Notes: a model not told the origin generated them from the letters alone. A stretch of 64,000 nucleotides of DNA from Plantago ovata (GCA_028274465.1 CM051455.1:72274985-72338984); one strand, 5' to 3'; counted from the stretch's first letter, positions 21,766 to 32,904 are shown. Translations and numbers: made by a program.

Positions 21766-21864
21766 AGGAGGTTCTTTAGCCTTCTGCACTGAACCTAGAT
21801 CCCCTTAAGTGCTTTCCTTAAATCACTTTCATTTGATCAAGTTTGGTAGTGCTTTGCTGACAGG

Positions 21865-24285
21865 ATGTCTTTAGGAGATGCTCCCTTGCTGAAGCTGAAA
21901 AATTACGAGAAATGGCGAAACAACATGATGTTACATCTTGAGGCCATTAGTGATGAGATGGTCACCGTCATTAATGATGGACCTATCAAAATCACCAAGG
22001 TTGTAAGGAGTTTCCCTCATAGAACCACTGAAGCTGGAAAGGAAACCATCCAAGGCGAACCTTCAGATACTGTTGTGCCAAAACCAAGAGAGGAATGGAC
22101 TTCTGACGAAGCTAAGAGATTCCGTCTTGATGGCCAAGCAAGAAATATCATCATCAGATCAACTCCCGATACCATACAGTGCAAACTGTGGGGTGCTAAG
22201 ACTGCTAAGGAGGCTTGGAAAATGGTTCAAGATCTTTGTGCTGGATCTGACAAGACCAAGGAAAACAAACTTGAAGTACTTAAGCTGAAGTTTCAAAACT
22301 TTAAGCAAGGTGCTAACGAGTCACTGGAAGACTTGGATTTCAGATTCACAACTCTTGTTAGTGAAATGGCAGCACTGGGTGTTGGAAATTTTTATTCAGA
22401 TTCTGAGAAAGTGAAAACTATCATCAGGAGTTTGAATCAAGAATGGATCCATACTCAGAATTTCTATTACAATCAAGGAATGCCTGACATTACACCAACT
22501 GAGTTGTTCTCTCATCTTGCTACTGTCAACTATGAGACAAAGCAAAGAGAAAATGTGTTTGCTGAAAAATCGCAAAACATTGCTCTTGCTGCAAAGCCGT
22601 CATCTTCTGAAAAGAAGAATGATAAAGAGCCTGCTGATGAAAATGCTTTAGTTGTTAAAAACATGAAGAAATTCATCAGTAAGGAACTTGAAAGGCGAAA
22701 AGCAAAAGAGAAGCTGAAAAAGCATCTTGGTAATAACTACCATAAGTACAAGAATGACACTAGCTCGCTGAACAAGCAAGCTCAGCAAGCTACATCATCA
22801 GAAGAGCCAGCAGTTGGAAATGATCTATGTTTTTACTGCAAAAAGCCTGGACACTTCAAAGCAAATTGCCCCTTGCTGAAAGGCAAAGCTGCTGAAAAGA
22901 AGAAGAAGTTCAAAAGAGCTTTCATTGCTGAAGAAAAGAAGAAGCTTCAAGCAAAAATCGATGCATTATGCATTGAGACAAGCTCCGAGGACAGTGAGGA
23001 TGAAAGTTCAGACACCGACGATGAGGAAGCCACTCTAGACGTGGAGATTGGCAAAGAAGTGTGTGGAATAGCTATGGAAGCTTATCCAGACGTGTCGAAC
23101 TACGAATTCTGCCTCATGGCCGGTCAGGTAAATGATTCTACCTCTGACTTTGATTCATAAAGTGAAGACGAGATTGACCTTGACAAGATTCAAGGAGAAA
23201 TCGAAAGATTTGAGAAAACTCTCATCAAACAGCAAGAAAAACTTCAACTTGCTGAAACTCTGACCAAGCAAACTACTGAAAAGTACGTTTTGCTGAAGGA
23301 AGAGACAGAAGAAAAGGATGCTGAAATAAGGCGTCTTAAGAAGTTGATTGCTGAGGCTGCAGAGAAAAATTCTCAAATGGCGTTAGAATTAGAAGAGTAT
23401 CAGTCCTCAATTCTAAAGTTACTTGCTGAAATCCAAGAAATGAAAAAGATGAAAATCAATTTCAAATCTTATGTGGAAGCGAGTAATACGCTGACTGAAC
23501 TAAACTCTTATTTGAGAGATCCATCTCAGAAAGAAGGTTTAGGAGCAACGTGTGAAGGTGATAACGTAGAAATCTTGAGAAAAGATAAGTCACCTATCTC
23601 CTTTGTACGTTCTACTGATAGTAGTCCACCAGTGATCTATCAGTTTGGTCAAACTAAAGTTGCTGAAACATGCAATCAAGTACCTATGACCATAAAGCCC
23701 GCTGTTGCTGCTCAAAGTAACAAGACTTTAAAAGGAAAACAGGTTGCTGTGAAGCAAACTGGAAAGAAAAAGAATGCCGTGAAGCATTCCGCCAAACAAG
23801 TTGCTGAAAAGCAAGTTGTTAAGTCTAAAGGCAAGATTACCAAAAGTAATCAGAAGTCCTTTGCTGACAAACCTGAATCAAGTAAGGTTGCTGATGCTAA
23901 AGCTCAGCATTCTCCAAAGAGTGGACTCGGTTTCAAAACCAAGCAAAGTCAACTCTTTCATGAGTATAAGCAAAGTCAGCAAAGATACTTCAAAGAGATG
24001 AAGAAAACCAAGCCTAAGAGTTCTGAAAAGACTCCCAATGCTAGGACTAGAAGGAACCTTGCTAGAAAAGAACTTACTGAAAAGTATGTTCAGCAAAAAG
24101 GTCAACAGAGCAAGACACCACATCAGAAAGTGGATTTGACCAGCACGAGTCAAAAGTCTTTTAGCTCAAAACCTCCTAGTTCCTCAGCAAGTAGAAAACA
24201 AGTCAAAGTTGAAAAACTTCAGACTTGGGTTTCCACTGGACGCATTCTTGAACATGTTAATGGACATCCATCAATGGATAATTAA
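21865..24285 (+). pseudogene. Copia gag, copy A (one nonsense codon)
   Basis: The capsid-type polyprotein starts at ATG 21865 (MSLGDAPLLKLKNYEKW). It has an N-terminal gag region of the UBN2 type, a zinc knuckle CFYCKKPGHFKANC at 22828-22869, a long charged coiled-coil region and a Lys-rich C-terminal part ending MDN at 24285. A TAA at 23158-23160 (SETEDE in copy B reads S-stop-SEDE here) splits it into 431 residues plus the remainder in the same frame. Length with both parts is about 806 residues, long for Copia gag and in keeping with Sireviruses. Pol follows in a different frame. Confidence 0.9.
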
Positions 24286-27200
24286 CTTGTTTGCTCTTGA
24301 TTGTGCAGACTGCAGCCACGGAGACAAACGATGCAATCTGGCACTTTGATAGTGGCTGTGGAAACCACATGACGGGCAACAAGAATAACCTTATAAACTA
24401 TAGACGGTGGTCTAAAGGTCCAACAATAAGGTTTGCTGGTGGAGGCTCCGGATCTACAAAAGGCTATGGTGATGTGAAGTTGGGATGTATAACCATTTCT
24501 GGAGTTCTTTATGTCAAAAATCTTAAGTTTAACCTTTTCAGCATGAGTCAATTTGCTGACAAAGGATACTTCATCGAAATTAAAAGTGATGAATGTAAAC
24601 TTGTAGATTTTGAGACTAAAAAGGTTATAATGATTGCAAGAAGATCAGGAGGATTGTACACCGTTAATTGGTCTTCAGCAAACGTTGAAAAATGCCTGGT
24701 CTCAGATCATGATTGCCTTGCTGAAAAAGCATGGTTATGGCATAAACGAACAAGTCATCTAAACTTCAAGACGCTGAATAAGCTGTCTAAAAAGGCACTT
24801 GTAGTTGGATTACCTAGGGTTACTTTTAAGAAGGATGGTGTTTGCAATGCATGTCAGCAAGGAAAGCAAACCAAATCTTCTTTCAAGAACAAGGCAGTAC
24901 CGTCAACTACAAAACCTTTACAACTCTTGCACATGGACTTGTTTGAATCTTCTTCAACAAGCTATGCTGGTAAGAAGTATGGTCTAGTCGTGGTAGATGA
25001 CTATTCAAGATTCACTTGGGTAGTATTCATCAAGCACAAATCTGAAACCAAGACTGAAATACCTAACTTGCTGAATAAGCTTGAAGTCATGAAAAATGAC
25101 AAGGTAAGAGTCATAAGGACAGACCATGGTACTGAGTTTGTAAACCAGTACATAACTGAATATTGTACCTCCAAAGGTATTCAACATCAGTTATCCTCAG
25201 TAAGGACACCACAGCAAAATGGTGTTGCTGAACGGAAGAATCGTACCCTGAAGGAAGCCGCAAGAACAATGCTTGCTGACACTGAAATAAGTGAGGCTTA
25301 CTGGGTTGTATCGATTAATACCGCCTGCTATACTCAGAATAGATGTTTGATTACTAAGGAATACAACAAAACTCCTTATGAATTGTTTGTTGGAAGACCT
25401 CCTAACATCACTCATCTAAGAGTATTTGGTTGCAAGTGTATCGTTCTTAACAATGGTAGAGAGTACCTAAGAACATTTCAACCAAAGGCAGACGAAGCGA
25501 TATTTCTTGGCTACTCTTTGCATAGTAAAGCTTACAGAGTTTACAACAAAAAGGCACAAAAGATTGAAGAATCTGTGCATGTTGTATTCTACGAAAAGAC
25601 GCAAGGTGTGCCTGCTGAAGAAGAAATATCAGAATGTATGAAAAAGCTAATCATACATGAGCAAAGAACTGAATCTGACGCTAGGCAATTCAAGTCAAAT
25701 GAACTAAATGATGATTCTGACAATGATTCTCCTCCCCCGAGTCATGACAAGATGAATATAGTTCACGACAAGGAATTTCCAGCAAAAGATGCGGTTGCTC
25801 CGGAAGTTGCTGAAATTACGCAATCTCCAGTGCCTGCTGATGAAATATCTCAACCCAGCAATGCTGAACAAGCAGTTGCTGACGATCAAATCTCAGCAGA
25901 GACACAAATTCCCAGTAGTACTGAACAAGTACATACTGAAGAGTCACATGCTGATGAGCAAACATATCCTGATCCAACAAACAGGAAACCTGTTAATAAA
26001 TGGATTAGAGATCATCCCTCTACGGATATGATTGGCGATATTAATAAACGCCAAGTGACTAGATCCAAAGCTACTCAAGGACTTGCTGAAGAAGCAACTG
26101 TCGTGGAAGTAGAATCCTTATTCTCTTGTTTTGTTTCAGAAATTGAACCTAAAACCATAGAAGAAGCTTTCTGAATGGATAAAGGCAATGCAAGAAGAAT
26201 TGGATCAATTTGAAAGAAACAAAGTCTGGAAACTTGTGCCACTTGCTGAAAATAAGAAAGCTATTGGTACAAAGTGGGTGTTCGGAAACATGCTGAGCGA
26301 GTCTGGTGAAGTAACAAGAAACAAAGCACGCTTAGTTGCTCAAGGTTACTGTCAGACTGAAGGATTGGACTATGATGAGTCTTACGCTCCAGTTGCAAGA
26401 TTGGATGCTATTAGGCTTTTCTTGGCCTTTGCTGCTCACAATGACTTCATTGTTTACCAAATGGATGTTAAGAGTGCATTCTTAAATGGTGAACTTGCTG
26501 AAGAAGTCTACCTAGAACAACCCCCTGGCTTTGAACTTCCCTCAGAAACCAAGATGGTATATAAGCTTCAGAAAGCTGTATATGGTCTAAAGCAAGCACC
26601 AAGAGCATGGTATGATACCTTAGCTAAGTTCTTGCTGGAAAATGGTTTCAAGAAAGGTGAAGTTGACAAAACTCTTTTTACCATGAACCATGATGGTAAA
26701 TTAATCTTAGTTCAAATTTATGTGGATGACATAATTTTTGGATCTAAGGACAAGCAACTTTGTGATGATTTTGCCAAACTCATGACAAATAAGTTTGAAA
26801 TGAGTATGATGGGAAAATTGAATTATTTCCTAGGGTTGCAAGTCAAGCAACTCAAAGATGGAATATTCATAAATCAAGCAAAGTATGCGAAAGAAATGCT
26901 CATAAAGTTTAGGATCAAAGAGGATGAAAAACCTGAAAAGATCCCTATGAGTGTTGGTACCAAATTGGGCTATACTAAAGAGGACAAAAGTGTTGAAGAA
27001 CACAAGTATAGGAAGCTCATTGGTTCCTTGTTGTATTTAACAGCAAGTAGACCTGACATTCAGTATGCTGTTTGTGTGTGTGCAAGATTCCAATCGGATC
27101 CAAGAGAATCACACTACAAAAAGGCAATTAAAATACTGAAATATGTTAAAGGTACAGTCAATGTTGGATTATGGTATCCAAAAGATTCTGGACTTGAATT

Positions 27201-27669
27201 GGTTGGCTATTCTGATGCTGATCATGGTGGATCAACTCTTGATAGAAAAAGTACCTCTGGAACTTGTCAGTTTTTGGGTACTAGATTAATATCATGGTTC
27301 AGCAAGAAGCAAACGTGTGTCGCCAATTCATCTACAGAATCTGAATACATTGCAGCTGGTTGTTGCACAGCTCAAATCCTATGGATTCAGCAACAATTAA
27401 GAGATTATGGTATTTCTGCAAAGAAAACACCAATCTTTTGTGATAATACAAGTGCTATTGCAATTACGCAAAATCCTAAGTTTCACTCTAGGACCAAGCA
27501 CATTGATATTAGACATCATTTCATTAGAGATCATGTGGAAAAAGGTGATATTGAGGTTGTGAAAGTAGGTACTGAAGATCAGCTTGCTGACATCTTTACC
27601 AAGCCCCTACCGGATAATAGGTTCGCAATGCTAAGGTATAACCTTGGATTGATTGAACTACCTCAATAA
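24282..27669 (+). pseudogene. Copia pol, copy A (8-base deletion)
   Basis: The frame opens at 24282 with no early ATG. Counting from 24291: protease DSG at residue 20; integrase zinc finger H151, H156, C185, C188; integrase catalytic D216, D278 (RTDHGTEF) and E314 (QQNGVAERKNR). After an 8-base deletion at about 26172 relative to copy B the frame shifts. The reverse transcriptase (KAIGTKWVF..., YVDD at 26719-26730) and RNase H ([21 protein letters not shown]) follow, ending FTKPLP...IELPQ at 27669. The enzyme set processes, copies and integrates the element. The deletion would stop translation between integrase and RT. Confidence 0.92.
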
Positions 27670-27677
27670 AGGATACA

Positions 27678-28050
27678 CTTGGCAGAATGCTGAAACAGGT
27701 ATTCAGCAAGCCAAAGTATTCCTGTCCAAAAGACCAAGTCACTGATTTCTTCTAAGAAATGATAAGTCACAACATGATTGCTGAAACAGGCATTCAACAA
27801 GTAATTCCTTCAAAACAGGTATTTGTTAGGAAACTTGATCACTTGCTGAGACAGGAACTCAGTAAGTGAAAGAACTAAGGATTGCTGAGACGGGTACTTA
27901 GACAATCAAAAGATACTGAAACAGGTATTCAAGTATCAAAGGAATTTTCTGAAACGGGAATTCAGAAAAGAGCAAAATCTCATCTCTCAGATTTTACCAA
28001 AGGATGTCTCAAATTGCAAAAAGAATTTACTGATACGGGAAATCAGAAAT
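27678..28050 (+). other. Array of eight stem-loops with common loop ACRGGNA (copy A)
   Basis: Loops begin at 27695, 27786, 27815, 27851, 27890, 27921, 27954 and 28035. Stems differ but pair: GCTGAA/TTCAGC, TTCCTTCAAA/TTTGTTAGGAA, CACTTGCTGAG/CTCAGTAAGTG, GATACTGAA/TTCAAGTATC, TTTTCTGAA/TTCAGAAAA and CTGAT/ATCAG. The first has an added outer stem (CTTGGC/GCCAAAG). The region is non-coding and lies right after the pol stop. It recurs in copy B at 51073-51440. Sireviruses are known for conserved, partly palindromic motifs in non-coding parts; whether this array is one of them I cannot check. Confidence 0.8.
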
Positions 28051-28432
28051 ATCTTTTAAACTTAGAAATATGAGATATCTAAGTAAGGGGGAACTTTCAG
28101 CAAGTAGCTAGATTGTTAATTCAAACTCGCTGAAAAGATTCTTGTCTATTTCAGCAAGCAATCTATCCCTTATTACTCGGTAAAATCAATTTGTGACGTT
28201 AAGCTGGCACAGATAAACTCGCAATAATCATGACATGAAATTCAATCGTGGCCATTGATTAAAAGGAGTTATTAATCTAACGGCTAACAAAACAAAGAGA
28301 GAGAGTGCTCTGACGGTTTTAGTTAGTGGGCCACTACGCATTCAATGCAAAGGCTCCACTATCTCCAGTGTTTCTCTGTTTTACCCTTGCTGAGAACTCA
28401 AATCGATTGAGTTTCTCACACACCAGAGACAC

Positions 28433-28440
28433 TATATAAA
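28433..28440 (+). promoter_or_regulatory. Internal TATA box before the aORF (copy A)
   Basis: CACTATATAAAGAAGG lies about 130 bases before the aORF ATG (28573), with a pyrimidine-rich stretch (TTTCCTTTCTCTGC) downstream and a TGACG-, GGGCCACT- and A/T-rich block upstream. The whole block is conserved in copy B (TATA at 51835). Confidence 0.5.
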
Positions 28441-28572
28441 GAAGGAGTTAGAGAAATGACAAAATTCTTTAACTCACATTTCCTTTCTCTGCAATTTCTA
28501 GCCTGAAACTACTGTACCTCCGATCAAAAAGCAAACTATCTTTTTCGTACAATTTCTTGCTCTATATAAAGA

Positions 28573-29478
28573 AATGGCTCCCAAGAGACAGTCATCTAAG
28601 TCCTCAAAATCGTCAAAGGTTGACAGTGCTGAAACAGCATTGCTCCGGTGACTGCTCCGGTGACTTCTCTGACCCAAAACACAGCGAAAGTTGTGTTGAA
28701 AAACGACCGAATCACTGAAAAACCTATGCCTCCGTCATATCTTGACACTGCAAAGTGTGAGATGTTGATGCAATGGGGAGGATTTGCAAAAGAAAAGTAC
28801 ATTAGGTACTTTTATGAACAAGAACTTGATGACAAAATGAAGAGGCGCTTGAGTTCATCAAGCAGCAAGGCCTCATGAACTTTATCTCTGCTCGCACTAA
28901 GCAAGTGAGCATGATTGATACTATGGAGTTCTACAACAATGCAGAAATCCAGTCCCTTACAGACAGTAATGGAGTCACTGAAAAAGTGATCCTTACTTAT
29001 GTTCAGAACACGCAAATCGTCCTGAAATGGACTGATTTAGCGGAGATTTTTCAGATTCCAACCACTGGAACTGAAGACGACGTCACTGCCACTGACGAAG
29101 AAATTGAAGCTTTCTACAGTGACGTCAGAAATGCAAAAATGAAGAAAGGCGAGATAGCTCCCGTGACTTGGACAAAGCACGTTAAGAGAAAGCATCTCTG
29201 TCCTTCACTTGGTCTAGTAGCTCTGCTACTGATTAAAGTTCTTGACTCCCAAGTTGGAGGAATTGACCAAGTAGGCCTGAGAAGATGGCCATTGCTGATG
29301 CATATCCATGAAAATAAATCGGAACTTAACTGGGCTAAGTACATTTTCAACAGGCTTGTTGATTGTGTTACTAAGTTTAAGTTAAAGGTAGAAGACAACA
29401 AGGTCTCACCTTCCTTTCCAGTTATGTGGGAATCAAGAATATGCTATATCCTTGAACATTTCAGGATTCAGCCAAGAA
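28573..29478 (+). pseudogene. Additional ORF (aORF), copy A, cut by assembly gap
   Basis: The start is MAPKRQSSKSSKSSK at ATG 28573. Small indels near 28640 and 28830 shift the frame; from 28875 it is open to the gap (MNFISARTKQVSMIDTMEFYNN ... ILEHFRI). The sequence matches copy B residue for residue over most of this part. The segment KWTDLAEIFQIPTTG, disrupted by a stop in copy B, is open here. The rest of the gene lies in the gap. Function unknown; see copy B. Confidence 0.8.
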
Positions 29479-29578
29479 NNNNNNNNNNNNNNNNNNNNNN
29501 NNNNNNNNNNNNNNNNNNNNNNNNNNNNNNNNNNNNNNNNNNNNNNNNNNNNNNNNNNNNNNNNNNNNNNNNNNNNNN
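29479..29578. other. Assembly gap of 100 N
   Basis: The left flank matches copy B at 52862 and the right flank matches copy B at 59014 in the 3' LTR. Copy B has 6151 bases between them, so the gap is a placeholder for missing repeat sequence, not a 100-base gap. Confidence 0.95.
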
Positions 29579-29709
29579 AAGTTAAGTATCAACAACCTCA
29601 TTACTGAAAAGTAATAAGTACTTGCTGAGAAAGTTTTAAACGACAAAAGTTTGAAAAGACTATTCACCCCCCCCCTCTAGTCTTTTCTTGTTGTTTAAAG
29701 GGACCAACA
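29579..29709 (+). repeat. End of 3' LTR, copy A
   Basis: The last 131 bases match the 5' LTR end (AGTAATAAGTACTTGCTGAG, poly-C, TTAAAGGGACCAACA) and are followed by the CGGGT target duplicate. Confidence 0.92.
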
Positions 29710-30427
29710 CGGGTTTAGGTTAACTTTTGCTAAATGTTGGAACCTCGATGGTACCCATTGGTGTGTGGATGTCGATGTTCAAAATAACAGATTTACATGT
29801 GATTGTCAGATGTTGGAGTCCAAGAGCTTGCCTCCCATTTGTTTTCAGCTTTTAAGCATAGGGGCCTTAAGGAGATCCCTTCGACTTGCATCCACGAGAG
29901 ATGGACATCATCAATTGGGAAACAACTTGAATCGTACATTCCAAAGTTATTCTCGGCAAGTGACCCACAACGCCAGAGATTTATGAATCTCTACAAAGAG
30001 AGTCTTCGATGGTCTTTGGGTGCTTCCCAAACAGATACAGACACCAGAGATGCTTTAAGAAAAATGCAACATGGAGCAAAACGTGTGAGAGGCCATGCCA
30101 GCACCTCAGGGATTGATGATACGAATGAACCTCCTGAAGGTTTTAATGAAATTCGTGACCCTGATAGGCCATCAAAGAAGTCTAACATAGCCAATCCTGT
30201 TAAAGCCAAATCTAGAGGAGCTCCCCGTAATAGAATGCAAAAATGTGGAGATTGTGGGTATGTCTTCATGCATATTATTTGTCGAATATAAGTATCCCAA
30301 ATATTTTATTTTGTTGAACGTATCCACGTTTTCTATGTGTTTTATGATTCATTTTGAATGTTTAAAAAATAGGGAGGATGGACATAAGAGGACGAAATGC
30401 CCGAATAAAGAGAAGGGTGGTTCCTAG

Positions 30428-31608
30428 TAGAGTACCCAACCTTTCCGACTGAGGTATTTAGTCTTTAATGAATTGAAATAATAACTGTATGTATTGTTAT
30501 GCCCTTGATTATGTGTGTTTTGTCAACTAACCAACCTTTCTTTTTACCTTTGTTGCTGTTTAGGAGGAGGTACCTGCCACCAAATCTGCTGCCAAGGCTT
30601 GGTATAGCTGAATAATTTACGTAAATGTCCTATGGAATCATGTTTGAGAAGTTCTCCAAATGGTTGGTTGTTTCGGTGTAGCTGAATCATGTTTAATAAG
30701 TTCGCCAAATCATGTTTGATAAGTTTTCCATATGGTTGGGCGTCTCAGTGTAGCTGAATAAGTCAATGTCCTATGGAATCTCTATATTTTCGTTTCATGA
30801 ACTATTTCCTATTTTTACTTTTGTAGACATGTATGGGATAAGTTTAAAGCAGGGGAGTTTCTGTGACCTCTTTAGATTCAACTTTTTATTTCTAATTTTT
30901 AATGTCAAGCAACATATTATTTCCATTTTCAGGTTGCTAATTTTCTATCAAATTCTGGTGCATTTTATTTCCACAGCTCTCGATATTTATAACTACAGTA
31001 TTGATTAAAAAATGAAAATTAGGCGATATGGTTCAGCAACTCATAATGAGGGGCAAGGTGCTGCTATCAATATAGTTCAAGTTCTATGTGTTTTACAAAT
31101 CTTTTAAAAGATTTAAAAGTTGTTTTTACATCATCATCTAGTCTTCTTCACTTTTTTGTCAATTTTATATCATATTCTCTGTTTTATATGTTGAGTTGAA
31201 CATGTGGAGTGAAACTTCCCGAACCAATGTTCTGGTGTTTTATTTATGAACATTGATTCGACTACATTGAATCCCTTGCAAGTGTTTAGTTGCGTGTGAT
31301 CTTGTTGATGAATGTATTTGTGGCAAAGTCTTGTCTCTAAAAGAAAGACTAGTAACTACTGATCATCGAATTTACATGACATGAGTAAAAGGATTACTCC
31401 AATATATATGTATAGGATGAAAGACCATGTTTCTGTTGGACATGATGGCTCTGTTGTTCAATACTACTTGAATCACAGTACAAAAAATGGTCAGGAGATT
31501 GAATCAACTTGTCAGAAGTTATATCAAAATTTACATTCAAAAAATTGAGCTAGGAATTTTACACAAAAGGAAGTATGGAATCTTGTACAAAATCCTCAGT
31601 TGCCAGTT
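30428..31608. other. Downstream region of MULE gene with short repeats
   Basis: 30600-30785 holds about two and a half units of a roughly 70-base imperfect repeat (GTGTAGCTGAAT..., CATGTTTGATAAGTT..., ATGTCCTATGGAATC). No gene was recognised in the remainder. Confidence 0.5.
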
Positions 31609-32225
31609 TCAGCATGGCTTGACTTGGGGTCGCTCTTGTAGGCGAAGGCTAGTTCTGGCCTGTGACATTTCGAAGTCACAATAATATGTTCGAGCTTCCA
31701 AGTTACTCCTCCAGCTGTTTTGGGAATTATTGAAGAATTCCGAACTATATTCTTGGCTTCCAAAGGCCATCCTTTGGAACATTCTGATTTGTGCAGAATG
31801 TTCCCTCGAGTCGAATATCCCACTTTGTCCTGGTTTCATTCCGTTGTTCAAATCTGCTAACTCGTCCATTGAATTTAATGCTCTTACTACCTGTAGATGA
31901 AGAAATATTGATAATTGAATTAGCAAGGGAAATGAACGAGAGAAAGGAGCTTTGAAGTAGAGAACTTAGGCTGAGTTTAACCAAAAGTCCTTTTATGGCT
32001 GTACGAAAGGTGTTCTTCATATTCTACCCGAGCTGTAGGCTTATGGAATAAACAACGGAACTTACCTGGCTCATCTTCGGCCTTTTGGAGGCTGAATGAC
32101 GGACACAAACTGCAGCTGCTTCAATCATGCGGAGCATTTCACTTGCAATGAAGTTCTTCTCTAATCTAGCATCTATCAGTTCCTCTCCAAAATCTTCTGT
32201 CTCGAGTAACTTCCTGGGAGGAGCA
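31609..32225 (-). pseudogene. 3' fragment of a PERK-type receptor kinase gene
   Basis: Two exons on the minus strand. Exon 1 (about 32225-32066) encodes the end of a protein kinase domain: LIDARLEKNFIASEMLRMIE, then AAAVCVRHSASKRPKMSQ. It is followed by a GT-AG intron (32065-31891). Exon 2 (31890-31609) encodes VVRALNSMDELADLNNGMKP, GQSGIF and RMAFGSQEYSS, the typical C-terminal tail of proline-rich extensin-like receptor kinases. The extracellular, membrane and most kinase parts are absent. Introns are kept, so it was copied at DNA level, as in Pack-MULE capture; a decayed resident gene is the alternative. Confidence 0.75.
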
Positions 32226-32800
32226 GTGAAAGTAGACTAATTAGCTTTTGGTTTGCTGCTAACAGTAACATACTGCAATTCACAACAAAATCAAGTCAAA
32301 TTCTTGAATATCATATAAAACATCAAAGTTCAGAATCCACAATTAAACATGTTACTCTACTACTCTAAAGAACCAACACATCATGTTACAGAACTAAATT
32401 TATAAATCTGAATGAAAACTTATTTGCAATATAAATACAACTAATTATATTTGAATTGAAATAAATTTAATGAATCTGTATTGATTAGAACCGTAATAAA
32501 CATATTGTTTTTTGATATGAAAATAACATAGTATATACTACATGAGTTAGTCATGCAAAAGATGCAATGTTCTAGCTGAATATGTCTGATATACTATAAT
32601 TTGTGATACAATTTCATAATCCATCTATTAGATTGTAAAAAAAATAATGACAACCTCATAAGTCACAGCACAAGAAATTGAAATTTACAAGTTATTTCTC
32701 AGGACAATATTTTTCAGAACAGGATAAGTAGAGACTAATTGTTAACGGACCGGGATTTTACAACTTGGTGAGCCCAAAAAGAGTTACATGATGCTAGGTA

Positions 32801-32888
32801 ATTAGAGTTTGAAGACTCCATGCCAGTATCACGTTCAGGACAGAATTAGAGTTTGAAGACTCCATGCCAGTATCACGTTCAGGACAGA
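32801..32888. repeat. Perfect 44-bp tandem duplication
   Basis: ATTAGAGTTTGAAGACTCCA... occurs at 32801-32844 and again at 32845-32888 without a visible difference, so the duplication is recent. Confidence 0.9.
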
Positions 32889-32904
32889 AGAGAACTACTT
32901 TACA

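Larger units (their letters stand above)
20023..29709 (+). mobile_element. Copia element copy A (Sirevirus-like), with assembly gap
   Basis: The 5-bp target duplication is CGGGT (20018-20022 and 29710-29714). Order: 5' LTR, PBS, gag, pol, stem-loop array, promoter-like block, aORF (interrupted by 100 N), and the last 131 bases of the 3' LTR. Domain order in pol (protease, integrase, reverse transcriptase, RNase H) is Copia. Long LTRs, a long interior and a large extra ORF after pol point to the Sirevirus/Maximus lineage. By comparison with copy B about 6.15 kb is missing at the gap. Confidence 0.93.
18104..30427 (+). pseudogene. MULE transposase, FAR1/FHY3-like, split by Copia copy A
   Basis: Exon 1 (18104-18474) encodes a FAR1-type WRKY-GCM1-like DNA-binding domain (FYRSYGARKGFNVRK ... 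VKLFEPKHNHDL). After a GT-AG intron (18475-18914) exon 2 has the MULE core: VFDSTYKTN and VMTDQDSAMTEA with the Asp residues, and TQRVESLN with the Glu. Copia copy A enters at 20023; CGGGT is repeated at 29710. Beyond it comes the SWIM finger (FTCDCQMLESKSLP) and a zinc knuckle CX2CX4HX4C assembled across a second intron (30258-30372), ending at 30427. Lesions: TAG at 19189-19191, a 1-base shift near 19310, a 1-base shift near 29840 with loss of the SWIM CxH cysteine, and the insertion. It resembles both transposases and domesticated FAR1 genes; the many lesions argue against a host gene. Confidence 0.85.

Noticed and set aside
32801-32888. CRISPR-like or regulatory repeat array
   Set aside because: Only two identical 44-bp units without spacers; a simple tandem duplication in a plant genome.
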